From NCBI RefSeq assembly GCF_024166365.1, contig NC_064841.1, positions 30,930,001-30,994,000 of the forward strand: 64,000 bases of DNA, given 5' to 3'. Shown here piece after piece: positions 33,410 to 61,560 of this stretch; the first letter of the stretch is position 1, and each line of letters begins with the position of its first letter. The DNA is from Elephas maximus indicus (taxonomy: Eukaryota > Chordata > Mammalia > Proboscidea > Elephantidae). The notes under the pieces are model-generated. The model saw only the letters and a list, made by a program, of their open reading frames with translations, did no database searches and was not told the DNA's origin. The position numbers and the translations under genes were made by a program.

Positions 33410-36400
33410 CAATCATATATAGAACACGCCGCCCCAAAACAGCACAATATACATACTACTGCAGTGCACATGCATCATTCTCCAGGACAGACTGCATTTT
33501 AGGTCACAAAGCAAGTCTCGATAAATTTAAAAAGATGAAATCATACAGACTATGTTCTCTGACCACAATAGAGTGAAGCTATAAATCAGTGACAGAAAAA
33601 AAAAAAAAAAAAAACAAACCTGGAACATACACAAATATGGAAATCAAACAACACATTATTAAACTACCAATGGGTCGAGGAAGAAATCAAAAGAGAAATC
33701 ACAAATGTCTTAGATTCAAATGAAAATGAAAGCACAACATACCAAAACTCATGGGATGCAGTGAAGGCAGTACTCAGAGGGAAGCTTATAGCAATAAATG
33801 CTTACATAAAAAAAGATCTCAAATTAACAGCCCAACTTGACAATTCTAGGATCTAGAAAGAGAAGAGCAAATTAAGCCTAAACCTACAAGAAAGGAAATA
33901 ACAAAGATCAGGGCAGAAATAATTAAAATTGAAAACAAAACAATCAATAAAACTTAAAGTTGGTTCTCTGAAGAGATCAATAAAATTGACAAACCTTTAA
34001 CTAGACTGACAAAGAAAAGATGCAAAGAACCAAAATATAAAATGAAAGAGGGGACACTACAACTTACCCAACTGAAATGAAGAGAATCGTGACAGAATAT
34101 TATAAACTGTATGCATCAAACTGAGTAATCCGAATGGACAAATCTTAGAAGCACACAACCTACCCAAACTGACTCAAGAGGAAATAAACGTCTCAACAGA
34201 CCCATAACAAGCAAAGAGATTAAATCAGTGATCAAAAAATCTCTCAGCGAAAAAAAGGCTTGGACCAGACAGCTTCACTGGGGAATTCCAGCAAACATTT
34301 AGAGAAGAATTGACACCGATACTGTTTAAACTCTTCCAAAAGACAGAGAAGGAATACTCCCTAATTCATTCTATGAAGCAAACATAACCCTAATACCCAA
34401 AGACACCACAAAAAAAAGAAAACTACAGGCCAGTATCTCTTGTGAATATAGATGCAAAAATCCTCAACAAAATACTAGTGAACAGAATTCGAGAGCATAT
34501 TAAAAGAGTCATAGACTATGACCAAATGGAATTTATTTCAGGAATACAGAGATGCTTCAACATTACAAAATCAATGTAATAAACTGCATCAATAGAACAT
34601 AAGAAAAGAACCACATGATCATCTCTATGGATGCAGAAAAAGCATTTGATAAAAGCTAACATCCTTTCTTGATGAAAACCCTAAAGAGGACTGAAATAGA
34701 AGAAAATTCCTTAATGTGATTCAGGGCATATACATAAAGCCAACAGCCAACAGTATACTTAATGAGGAAAGACTGAGAGTTTTCCACTTGAAATCAGGAA
34801 CAAGGGTTCCTATTCTCATCACTTCTTTTCAATATTGTATTAGAAGTCCTAGCCAGAGTAATAAGACAAGAAAAATAAATAAAAGGTATCAGGATTGGAA
34901 AAGAAGAAGTATCTCTATTTGTGGATGATATGATCCTATATATAAAAAATTCCAAAGAGTCCACAAGAAAGCTTCTAGAGCTAACAGAGAAATTTAACAA
35001 AGTTGCAGGGTTACAAGGTCAACAAACAAAAATCAGTTGGATGTCTACACATCAGAAATGAGAAATCTGAAAGGGAAATTAGGCAACCAATTCCATTTAC
35101 AATAACATCTAAGAGAACAAAATAAAACCAAATCAAAACTGTTGCCGAGTTGATTCCAACTCACAGCAACCCTATAGGACAAAGTAGAACTGCCCCATAG
35201 GGTTTCCAAGGAGCAGCTGGTGGATCTGAACTGTCAACCTTTCAGTTAGGAGCCAAGCTCTTAACCACTGCACCACCAAGGCTCCAAGAGAACAAGACAC
35301 CTAGGGATAAATCTAATCAGGGATGTGAGAGACTTATACAATGAAAACTATAAAACACTGTTGAAAAAAATTAAAGAAGGCTTAAATAAATGGAAAGATG
35401 TTCCACATTCAGGGATTGAAGGACTTAATACTTTAAGATGTCAATACTACCCAAAGCAATCCATAGGTTCAATGCAATCCTGATCAAAAATTCCAATATC
35501 CTTCTTAAAGAAAAAACAATCCTCAACTTTATACAGAATAAGAGGCCGTGAATAACTAAAACAATGTTGAAAGAGAAGAACAAAGTAGGACTCTCACTTT
35601 CTGATTTTAAAACATACTATACAGCTACAGTAATCAAAGTAACTTCGTACTGGTGTTACGACAGACACACGGACCAATGGAATAGAACTGAGAGTCCAGA
35701 AATAAACCCACACATCTATGGTCAACTGATTTTTGACAGGGGTCCTAAATCCATTTAACGGGGAAAGAAGAGTCTCTTCAATAAAGGGTGCTGGGAAAAC
35801 TGGATTTCCACATGCAGAAAAATGAAACAGGATCCATGCCTCATGCCATACACAAAAACAAATTCAAAATGCATTAAGGACCTAAATGTGCAAACTAAAA
35901 CCATAAAATTCTTAGAAGAACAAGCAGGGGCAACGTTGTCAAGCCTAGCTTTCAACAATGGTTTATCTAATATAATAAAAGCAAAGACAAATAAATAGGA
36001 CCTCATAAAAATTAAAAACTTTTGTTCATCAGAAAGACTTTACCAAAAAAGGGAAAAGACAAGCTACTGACAGGGAGAATATCTTCGGAAACCATATATA
36101 TCCGACAAGTATCTAATAACCAAAAAACATATAAAACTTCAAGAACTTAACAACAAAAAGACAAATAACCCAATCATAAAAAGGACAAGGACTTGAATAG
36201 ACATTAACCAAAGAGCACATTCAAATGGCCACCAAACACACGAAAAGATGCTCAGCGTCATTAGCTACCAGAGATGCAGATCAAACTGAGGTACCAATTC
36301 ACTCCCACTAAGATGGCTAAGATTAAAAAACAAAAATAAATGTTGGCAAGGATGTGGGGTAACTGAAATCTTATCCATTGGTGGGAATGCAAAATTGTGT

Positions 36401-36960
36401 ATAACTGTTGTAGAAAACAATGTGGTGGTTCTTCAGAAAACTAAAAATAGAACTACCATATAACCCAGCAATTCCACTCCTAGGTATATACCCAAAAGAC
36501 TTGAAAGCTGAGACTTAAAGAGAGACTTGCACACCGATGTTCACTGCAGCATTATTCACAAGAGTCAAAGAGTAGAAACACCCTAAATGCCCATCAACAG
36601 ATGAATGGATAAACAAAAGGTAGTACGTACACACAACAGGAATACTACTCAGCCAGTAGGAGAAATGAAGTCTTGACACATGCTACAGTATGGATGGAGC
36701 CTGAAGGCATTACGCTGAAGAAAATAAGCCAATCACAGAAGGACAAATATTGTATGACCTAAAGGCAAATATATAGGGACCAAAGTTTATTAGTGGTTAC
36801 CAGAGGTGGGAGGGAGGTGGAAAACAAGGATTAAAGCTGATGGAAAAATTGCATTAAGGGTAGGGCTGCACAATCTATTATTATAATTACTGTAAGTTAT
36901 ACACCTGTAAAAAGTTGAATTGGCAAAAGTTGTGTGATATACTTATGACCAAAAAAAACC
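33410..36960 (+). mobile_element. 5'-truncated L1 with ORF2 remnants
   Basis: Reading frames with stops throughout; LFVDDMILY (reverse transcriptase) lies at about 34915. The 3' part is typical (CACTCCTAGGTATATACCC, GAATACTACTCAGCC). A SINE with target-site duplication AAGAGAACAA (35111-35120, 35286-35295) splits it. Lies between LRRC34 and MYNN. Confidence 0.85.
35121..35285 (-). mobile_element. AfroSINE inside an L1
   Basis: Reverse copy with perfect 10-bp duplication AAGAGAACAA on both sides, dating it after the L1. Confidence 0.95.
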
Positions 36961-37740
36961 CGAGTAGCTGCTGAACCTGTTTATGTACAACCAAACACCT
37001 CAAGGAATTTGGTTCCTTGGTTTGGAGTTCAGGGTCATGGTTTCATGGGACATCCCAGTTAATTGGCCTAATAACATGTTCAGTGCTTCTGCTCTACCTC
37101 CTAGTTCGTTGTGTAGTGATGTGGTCTTAAAAGCTTACTAGCAGCCATCCAAGGGCACAATAGGTTTCTACTCACCTGGAGCAACAGAGGAAGGAGACTA
37201 GGAGGATATGGAATGTGTGGCTAACTGCCTCTGTGAACAACTGTCTCCTTTGCCATGAGACCAGAGGAACTGGATGGTGCCCAGCTACCACTACTAAATA
37301 TTTTGAGCAGATTCCACAAAAGAATCTTGGTCGAAAGAGGGAAAGTACACGGACTTTAGACTTTCTGGAGCCATGGAGGGTGATGAACCCTTGAAACTAC
37401 TGGCCTAAGACAGTCTCTAAAGCTTAAACCAAAAATATCCCCTGAAGCCATCTTAAAACCAAACAATAGTTTACCTTAACTAGTAAAAAAGGCCTGCCTT
37501 GAGCATTATGCTCTTTTAAGAACTACCTATATGGGATCAAATTGGTATCAGCAACTTGAAAGGCTGGACAGGAACCTCAGGGAGGTGAGTTTACGTTAAT
37601 GAGGAAAGAACAACTTAGGAACTGAGTGAGAATGGATGCACAACTCGAAGAATGTAATCAGTGTCACTAAACTGTACATGCAGAAACTATTGCTATGTTT
37701 TACTGTGTATATTCTCAACAAAAAAATAAAATAAAATAAA
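36961..37740 (+). mobile_element. Second L1 3' end abutting the first
   Basis: L1 3'UTR-like sequence (GGATGGTGCCCAGCTACCAC) with A-rich AATAAAATAAAATAAA tail. Confidence 0.6.
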
Positions 37741-37879
37741 CTTCAACAATCTAAAGACTTCAACCAACTTTGTAATACTTAAATGATTAAGAATATGCCT
37801 TTTCCAAAACACAGCATTGTAATAAATGTATTTATCAAAAGATGAACTAAAATGTTAATCACAAGCATTAGAATAATAC

Positions 37880-38092
37880 CCTTGCCGTTGTCGTGGGCCG
37901 TTGAATCAATTCCGACTAATGGCAACCCTATAGGACGGAGTAGAAGAACTGTCCAGTAGTGTTTCCTAGGCTGAAATCTTTACAGAAGCAGATTGTCAGG
38001 TCTTTTCTCCCACAGAACAGCTGGTGGATTTTAACTGACAGTCTTTCAGTTAGCACCCAAGCGCTTAACCACTGTGCCACCAGGGCTCCTTG
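37880..38092 (-). mobile_element. AfroSINE (long variant)
   Basis: Reverse copy ending ACTGTGCCACCAGGGCTCC. Confidence 0.85.
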
Positions 38093-38099
38093 GAATAAT

Positions 38100-39920
38100 A
38101 CCAAGTGTACAACTAAATATATATGCATGTTATGGTAAAGAGGAGCATAGCATGATGAGAAGAATGCTAAGGGACACTTAGCCTTCAAACTTTCTTTACA
38201 TGTCATTCCGAAATAGCAGATGGTAATGACGACTCATACCATGTCAATTTAAAAGAAAATTATTTTAGTTAAGAAGCAGGTAACGTGGTGAAGAAAAGCA
38301 TAGTAAACCAACCTTTGCCACTCCAAACAAGTAATATCAAGTAAAAATATAAAGTAGTAATAATTACAAATTTGAAGGCTAATCTACACAAAGGCAAAAT
38401 GTTAATTACCACTATATTTGAGCAAATTTGGTGAATATCATCCTCAACATCACTGCAGCAGTTTTTAAAAAGAAAATTTGTTCCTTAGATGCTCTGATTA
38501 GTGAAGATGAGAATTAAACATAACGTCTCCATTGCAGTACATTTCTTAAAGAGGCAAAGTCTTTCAATTTTCTTTAATTTCTTCGTATTTCAATAAACTC
38601 CTACTGAATTTAAGCCAGAATCAATTAGTTGAGCATTTTTAACTTTACAGATTTTACACTAAAACCCAGTATACTGGGTTAATAAACACATAGAATTAGA
38701 TTTCTTAGATAAATAATTAATTAGTAAGTTTGATGTGCATCACACAAAGGCAGTATTTTAAAGTCATTCAATTAAGTCAGTCTCACTGGTGGCCAGTTAT
38801 TGTGAAAATACTGAATGTACTGTGAAATGGTAAAGATCTCTACAGTTTACAAGAATTAAGTGGTTTTATTATATCCTCTAATTGGTTCCTATGACTTGGA
38901 TCCCAAACAGAGAAAATTACAATTAAAGTACCAATAGAAAATACATTAACTTTATTACAGATGTAATAAACCAGAAAAGAAGCCACAACTAATGTATGGC
39001 AGGAATAATGTGGCCATGGTATTTGATCAGCGGTATAGGAAAACTGTGTGGAACTGATAATTTAACGCACAAAGAACAGGTAATGAAATAAACCAATACA
39101 TGGGAAAAGGGGGATGGGGAAGAGCGGCAGTAAATATCACAATAATACAGCATTTTCTACATTCATTAGGAAGGAAAAGGACCACTGCGAAACTATAACA
39201 ACGATCAAATATTGTTTAATTTATAAAATTTTAAAATCCAAAGCTTATAGAAAACTCAAATATAAAATAAATTGGCCTTCTGATAGTCCAAAATGTTTAC
39301 TTATAATTGAAGCTAGCTTCTTACTCTTTATGTAATATAATGTATCAAATACAGAAACCAAGTGATTTATAGTATGCGTTAAGTTTATGTTTAGAAAATT
39401 TAGAATTTAATATTTATTTTTAAAAGTGCATAATAGGCATAAGAGATGCTTATCAAAATTTTCAAAACCCAGTATGGTCTCCTGACCTCCAGCAATTTAG
39501 AAACCTATTAAAACATAAAACAAATTGAATCAAATTTTGTAACTATCCTTTGACAACATAAAAACACCAAATACCTACTTAAAATTCATTTTAAAAACGT
39601 AGCCTCAATTAACTCAAACCAAAAATACTATTACTGGTTTTCTCCAGAATACTGAGTTTTAAATGAACAAAAACATATATATTATTTTCTAGCTTTTAAG
39701 AGAAATATTTGTTTTATTAGAATAGTTACCTCCAACGAAATATATTAATTGAGAAAAAGCACAATTCTTATTAGTACCTAAGTTTCCTTAGGCAGAAATT
39801 AAGAAATTTTATCCCCCATCCCTCCATAATTTATGTACCGGCCTATGGCGGTTATAAACAGCAACACTCTTGGGCTGGTATTACCATGGATTTTGCTTAA
39901 ATTCTGAGGGGAAGTAAAGA
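38100..39920. other. AT-rich stretch before the MYNN 3' end
   Basis: No repeat or frame recognised. It may contain part of the long MYNN 3'UTR, which I could not delimit. Confidence 0.4.
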
Positions 39921-39924
39921 ACAA

Positions 39925-40092
39925 AACCCCCACAGGTCAAAACTGAATCATTTAAGGAGCACTGAGCTTCTGTTATGGGTGATAAAAAAATCTGGGAACA
40001 GCACAGCACAATGAATGTTATCAGTGTCACTGAACTGTACCTGTAAAAATGTTGACATGGCAAATGTTTTTAACACAATTAAAAAAAAAAAA
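39925..40092 (+). mobile_element. Old L1 3' terminus
   Basis: CAGTGTCACTGAACTGTACC and an A tract near 40080, an L1M-type 3' end close to the MYNN 3'UTR. Confidence 0.6.
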
Positions 40093-40449
40093 ACTGAATC
40101 ATATAAACTAATGGATTTTACTTCAGTAAATGAACGGCAATTCTAAAATGCAAAATAAAATGGGCTCAAGGCAGCTTTAAGAGAAAATAAAACTTATCTA
40201 CCCAAAAGAGTGCTACTGTAGCATAATTCTTTTCTAAAAAATCTATAAGTATAGTCTAGACATAAAAGCCCAAAATCAAAACAAACATTGCACAGTAATG
40301 ATGCGGCATCAGGTGCTTTTACTTCAGTGAATGAAAAATAATGGTCACAAATCAAAAGAATGGTAATTTAATCTCAATATATTCACCTAATTAGAGATGT
40401 TTATATTTACTATCAGAGATGTCTTAGCAATTCCATATTCCTCACAAAG

Positions 40450-56633
<16,184 letters not shown>

Positions 56634-57492
56634 CTAAAAGACAAAAAAAAAAAAAAAAAGGTAAATCAGTAACCATAAGTTTTCATCAAACATTTGCCCA
56701 AGCAATTGGTTGGGGGAGAGGGGGAGGAAAGAGACAGAGGACATAACAAGAACAAGAAAAAAGTCAGGTCTCACTTTATCCCCACAGAAAACCCATATCA
56801 AACAGATACAACTAAAAAAGGCTTAAAGAATGAGACTGATTCTCTCCCTTTCCATTTCACTGTGGACAACTAACACAACCTTTTGCATACATCAATAAAT
56901 GACTACTGAAAATGCTTCAGTGAGCTGAAAAAAGCACAGCAAAACTTCATGCATGCATGAGGCGAATCCCCAAACTTTTAAGTTCAGTAGGTACTATATG
57001 CATATTAAAAAGAAAATTAACAAACCACTAAGAAGGGCGCACTGAAACAGATGGGGAAAGGACATGATACAGGTTCTGTAAATTGCTCTCAAATCACCGA
57101 AAGCTGTTAGCTTCTCTGGTGCACACATCTGTTCTAAAACGAAAAGCCGGTGCCCAGAAATGGAAAATCCGCGGGGCGAAAGGTTGTCAATGATTCTGTC
57201 ACTCGTCCAGTGGAGGCCACACCCCCTCCCCTTGCTGCCTCTTCCCTCAAGGCGGGATCGGAAAGTGACAACCGAAGCCGGTCCCTTCCTGGCTTCTGCC
57301 GCCCTGCCCTCAGCCTAGTTCCCACTCCCGCAAATTCCCACAGCAAAGGTTACGGCCAAAGCCATCCCCGGGGATGCCTCACCCAAGCTTTACGTTAGCA
57401 CCTTCGCCCTGAAATCCAAGAAGCTTGCCCTGCGACAGCCCAGAGTCAGGAAAGACCGAAGACGGAGGGCTGGAGGTGAAGATGGAACTCAC

Positions 57493-57600
57493 CGATAGCA
57501 ACCCAAGGGGGAACACAGTTTCTTCACTCTCTCTCCGCCATCTTGGGAGAACGTCACCGTGCCGCGCTCCGCCTCTCCCTTCTTCCTCCACGGCGGCGTC
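57493..57600 (-). promoter_or_regulatory. MYNN: Probable MYNN 5'UTR exon 1 and core promoter
   Basis: In a GC-rich region the minus strand has donor TATCG|GTGAGT at 57493/57492. Just upstream is AAGATGGCGG (plus-strand CCGCCATCTT, 57535-57544), a YY1-type initiator motif common at TATA-less promoters. Position and orientation suit the non-coding first exon spliced to the acceptor at 56634. The exact transcription start is inferred. Confidence 0.6.
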
Positions 57601-57900
57601 ACGTCCGGCCCCGGGCGTTTCATGGCAACGCAGGAGGCTGTGGGACCGTGGAGGCCCGACTCCAGGCAGGGTGCCACAGGCGGTCGCAAAGACGCCACTC
57701 CGCCGCATGCCAAGGGCCCCACGAAACTGGGGCGTCACGGATACGAAACCTAAGGGCTCGTTCGCAGCGCCCCGCCCGTCCTCCTCATTCTAAGCATTCC
57801 GGTCGGCCGACAGTCAGCACTCAACGCTCGGCCCGGGTTCTGGGCCGAGGCCAGGCACCAGTGTACCGCGGGCCTCTTTCCAGGAGTCGAGTTGCCCGCT

Positions 57901-57919
57901 GCATGCTGGGGCTTGTAGT
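57901..57919. promoter_or_regulatory. ZNF143/THAP11-type promoter element
   Basis: GCATGCTGGGGCTTGTAGT is close to the reverse of the ACTACAAYTCCCAGCATGC consensus bound by ZNF143, typical of housekeeping promoters. Confidence 0.65.
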
Positions 57920-58428
57920 TGCTCGTCTTCTCCCATCATCCTCTCTTTCCTGGGTGCCCCGCGAGCAGAAACAGCTGCTTTGTGTACTCTTGGGCTCTCA
58001 GCCATAGGGGATTTTTGAACTGAGACTGATCACCCCTTACCCGTTTACAGACCCGAAAGCTCTTTGGACCCCCTAGGTTTTGTTTGCAGCAGCCAACGGT
58101 AGCCCAGTAACTAGGATGCTCTTACCTGGCGCTAGTAGGAGTCTGAGGTGCAAGAAAGCGCAGCAAACCAGTTGGGCATACTGGGCATGCGCAACCTTAA
58201 AGGAAGGTGGGTTTTATACCGGAAAAGGTTTTCCGGCGCCTGGATGAGAAAAAATTTCAGGCAGTTGTTTACATCGAATTCGGATTTTCTAAAGTGAAGG
58301 AAAAAGATTTTACGTACTTCCCTAATATGCAGAAGGAGCAGGAACTAAGAAAAGTCGTGTTGAAATGTTAGGATAGATTCATCCCTGGTATCCACGGACA
58401 TAATACTCAGAAAACCACATTTTAAACA

Positions 58429-58740
58429 TTTTTTTTTTTCTTCTTAAAAGTTACGTGTCAGGACCAGAAGTAATTTACCCGGAACTTTATTTTAGATGAC
58501 AGTCTTTGCTTGAATTTATTCGTCTTTTTCTCCTCATATTTTTTGCTGCCACAGTCTTTGCTTTTTCTAATTGCTTTCTTCTCGGTAAGAATCAAATCTG
58601 TGAATAAAAAACCGTCATCTGAAACTGGTTGTTTTTTCACTTCATCTTTCTTCTCGGAATATGCTTTTCTTTCTGACTCCACTTTTGTGTGTGGTGGTGG
58701 GGGAATCCTTTTTGGTATTTATTAATTCAGATATATTTAC
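58429..58740 (-). pseudogene. Possible processed retrocopy of an unidentified lysine-rich protein
   Basis: Minus strand is open from about 58735 to a TGA at 58460-58458 (includes PPPPHTKVESERKAYSEKKD, DGFLFTDLILTEKKAI and KTNKFKQRLSSKIKF). AATAAA overlaps the 3' end of this frame (plus TTTATT near 58485), and an A tract follows at 58440-58429. No start codon precedes the frame upstream. I do not recognise the protein. It could also be an unspliced exon of a neighbouring gene. Confidence 0.35.
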
Positions 58741-58774
58741 AGCTGTCTTTTTTTACTAGGTGCTTTTTTTTTTT

Positions 58775-58925
58775 TTTTAGGGTGGTGCAGTGGTTGAGCT
58801 AACCAGAAGGTCAGCATTTCGAATCCACCAGCTGCTCCTTGGAAACCCCATGGGGCGGTTCCACTCTGTCCTATAAGGTTCCTGTGAGTTGGAATACACT
58901 GGAAGCAATGAGTTTGAGTTTTAGG
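58775..58925 (+). mobile_element. AfroSINE
   Basis: GGTGGTGCAGTGGTTGAGC start and GTGAGTTGGAATACACTGG tail, 3' truncated. Confidence 0.8.
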
Positions 58926-58938
58926 GTTTACTAGGCAC

Positions 58939-59142
58939 CAGGAGTCCCTGGGTGGTCAAACGGTTAATGCACTAGGCTGTTAGTGAAAGGTCGCTGGGCC
59001 AAATCAACACAGAGATGCATTGAAGAAAGGCCTGGCAATCTACTTCCAAAAAAGCAGCCATCGGTAGCTATGGAGCGCAGTTATTCTCTGATGCACATTG
59101 TGTTCCCATGAGTTGAATCCACTGACAACTGGTTTTCCTTTT
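58939..59142 (+). mobile_element. AfroSINE
   Basis: Second, more diverged unit in tandem (GGAGTCCCTGGGTGGTC), separated by about 14 bp from the first. Confidence 0.75.
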
Positions 59143-59549
59143 TTTTCTTGGTGTCAAGCGTGACGCTGAATTTTTAGAAAAAGAATAAAACATGGTCTCG
59201 ATGGGCAAAGCTGATGAACTATTTACAAAGATTGATCAAGAGGCAGCAGAGCTAACACTTTTTTTTACATTGTTAGATTTTCCCTTCTAGATTGTACACT
59301 ATTTTTCCAGTATCAGATTGTGCAGTGAATTTTTTTTTTTTTTTTAAATCTGGGACGCTTCTTTCACGGGGCAAGCGTTCAATAAAAAATATGGTGACCG
59401 AATAAAACAAAACCCAAAGTGAAAGTTCAAATTCCCCAAATTCCGCAACTTTCCGCAAATTGCTTGTAAGATTATGCCTTTTAAAAACGGCAGAGGACTG
59501 AACGAACATTGCACAGTACCGGTTGAGATGGGAAAGCTGGAAAACTGAG

Positions 59550-59556
59550 AAAAAAA
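59550..59556 (-). terminator. Pol III T-tract terminator of tRNA-Val
   Basis: Seven consecutive T on the minus strand three bases after the tRNA discriminator base. Confidence 0.8.
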
Positions 59557-59558
59557 TG

Positions 59559-59631
59559 TGTTTCCGCCCGGTTTCGAACCGGGGACCTTTCGCGTGTTAG
59601 GCGAACGTGATAACCACTACACTACGGAAAC
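59559..59631 (-). tRNA. tRNA-Val (anticodon AAC)
   Basis: Minus-strand 73-nt gene: acceptor stem GTTTCCG pairs with CGGAAAC, followed by discriminator A. D arm is GTAGTGGTTATCAC. The anticodon loop CTAACAC carries AAC. The T arm is CCCGGTTCGAAACCGGG, which forms the B box. No intron. A run of seven T on the minus strand (plus A at 59550-59556) just downstream is a Pol III terminator. All stems pair without mismatch, so it is probably functional. The position between the MYNN and ACTRT3 promoters matches the human locus. Confidence 0.97.
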
Positions 59632-59894
59632 TTCTGCGAAGAAGACGTCTCTCAAAGTCCTGATATGGATATGGTAACATACAGCTCACTAAAAAAGAAA
59701 CTAAGTAAGATTAACGGTATTTTCGAACAGGAAAAAAAAAACTGAAACGGAAGAATAACCATATGCCCAACTAAGCAGTACTAAAACTATTTCAAACGTT
59801 TGAATTTGCGAGCGATTTCAAATCCCTCGAGTACTGCTGTAAAAACCAGGCACCGCTAGCTCCCCTTCCTTTCCGTACACCCCTCCTTGTCTGG

Positions 59895-60075
59895 GAAAGC
59901 AGCCTTGTATTACACGTTCTTCTCCCGCGTCGCGCTGCGGAGGGTCCGGGGAGCAGTCGGGGGCTTCGGCTGGCATGGAAGAGCGGACCACGGTCAGTCC
60001 CGTAAGTCCCTGCGAGCACTGCAGCAGCTCGCCGCCCCAAGCTAGTGTTTTACGAGAGAAAAAGCGACCCTTTTC
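59895..60075. promoter_or_regulatory. Small GC-rich island between tRNA-Val and ACTRT3
   Basis: A short CpG-containing patch. Plus strand has a small ORF from 59974 (MEERTTVSPVSPCEHC) with a possible internal GTAAGT donor; the minus strand is open over 106 codons. I recognise no protein. Confidence 0.3.
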
Positions 60076-60879
60076 AGCCTCTGGTGGAGGAACGCGAGAA
60101 TTGCTTTTTAATTTCCTTCTTGTGCTTCTGTAGACCAATGGGAGGTTTCATTTGAGCAGTTGTTTCAACATTCTCTCTAAAAAAAAAAAAATTCTCTATA
60201 GGATGTGCAAAACTGAGGTGGAGGGCCGGGGTGGGGAGTAGAGTATCTGGACAAGAAGGTGCACTTTCTCGTACACAATGTATTGGAATTTTTCTAAATT
60301 TGAATTTCATATGACGCAAGGAATCTCACTTCTTCTGCAAAGAGACGTGACACAGTCTTATGTCTGAAAATGAAGACTATGAAACGAGAATGAGCTTTCA
60401 GATTACAGCGGGGGAAAAAACGACAAGATTTCTAAAAGAATGTGAAATTCTACCATTTTGGTTTTCATTCAGCGCTGTACATCGTCTTTAGGGAGCACAG
60501 GTATGAAACACAGCAAAACATTGCTCAGTAGACAGAAGAAGAAAAAAAAGTCTTTTAAAACCCATTTAAAATCCTAGCATTTTTTCCCCCTCCTTTCTTT
60601 TTAGGAGTTGACGAGCGTCTCAAAGTAAGGGCTGTGAGTGCCTCTCCCACCGCTACAACTTCCCCGAGTTAGATGTCCCTACATTTCCCAGGGTCAAGGG
60701 TGCGTTCCTGAGCTTTCCGCAGACCCTGGATCCACACTTGTTCATCGGAATTCAACAGCTTTGCGAAATAGTGTTTCTGGCTCTTCGAGGTCTTGGAGAA
60801 ATGCACTTGTGAAGAGTTAGACTTAATCCTTCGGGGGGAAAGTCGGGTTTTCCTGATGTTAGTATTCTCGGATTCCCAA

Positions 60880-61560
60880 GGGAGCCCATCCGAGACAGGG
60901 CGTAACCGCGGGCGGTTCTGTGGAGCGCAGGGCGTGCCCAGAGTAAGCGCGCCCGGCCTCTCCCGACCCCCAGCCTGCCCCAACCGAGCGCAGGACCCCC
61001 GGCCGTGCCGGGGCCTCTGTGACGCGGCGTTCCAGACCGTCGGGTCCGCGCGTCGCTGGGCCTGGTAAGGCGGCGGAGAGTGCCGCCCCCGCGCACTGTC
61101 GGTTCTCCCGGAGCAAACCGCAGCCAGGGCAGCCGGAGAGGCCCGGCGACCCGACGCGGCGGTGGCGGCGGCGACATGAGCTACCACCAGCTACCGGTAG
61201 TGATCGACAACGGCTCGGGGGCGATCAAGGCGGGCCTGGCTGGAAGCCGGGAGCCCCAGTTTGCCTGCCCGAACATTATCGGCCGCGCCAAGGGCCACAC
61301 CTGGGCGACCGAGGGCTCTGAGGCACTGTTCGTGGGCGACCAGGCGCAGGAGAGGCGAAGCTCGCTGTCCATAAGGTAACTCCCGCTCAGGCTGGGGTGG
61401 CCGGGCGGGGCTGCGATGCATGGCAGGCAGGGCGCAGGGCGGGCGTGGAGGGCAGGCAGGGAGGGTCCAGGTGGGCGGCACCGGTGTGAGAGAAGGGACG
61501 AAGGAGTGAGTAGCCGGAATCTCAGCCAGTGGGTGTTGTTGCAAACGCCCGGGCCGCGGC
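60880..61560. promoter_or_regulatory. ACTRT3: CpG-rich ACTRT3 promoter and exon 1 region
   Basis: Dense CpG and GC-rich sequence around the ACTRT3 start codon, falling off sharply after about 61.56 kb. No TATA box is obvious. Confidence 0.65.
61176..61375 (+). CDS. ACTRT3: ACTRT3 exon 1 coding part
   Basis: 66 codons plus two bases. Starts MSYHQLPVVIDNGSGAIKAG, with EPQFACPNIIGRAKG downstream. GC-rich. Confidence 0.94.

Larger units (their letters stand above)
57160..58200. promoter_or_regulatory. CpG-rich promoter region of MYNN
   Basis: Base composition changes from the AT-rich background to GC-rich with many CpG. It holds the YY1-type motif (57535-57544), a ZNF143/THAP11-like GCATGCTGGGGCTTGTAGT (57901-57919) and a GGGCATGCGC NRF1-like site (58183-58192). 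The AT-rich 'MYNN to tRNA' sequence resumes after about 58.2 kb. Confidence 0.7.

Noticed and set aside
57379-58007. Several overlapping frames in the MYNN CpG region (up to 154 codons)
   Set aside because: CpG-rich DNA keeps many frames open by chance, and both strands are open. The promoter interpretation explains the region.
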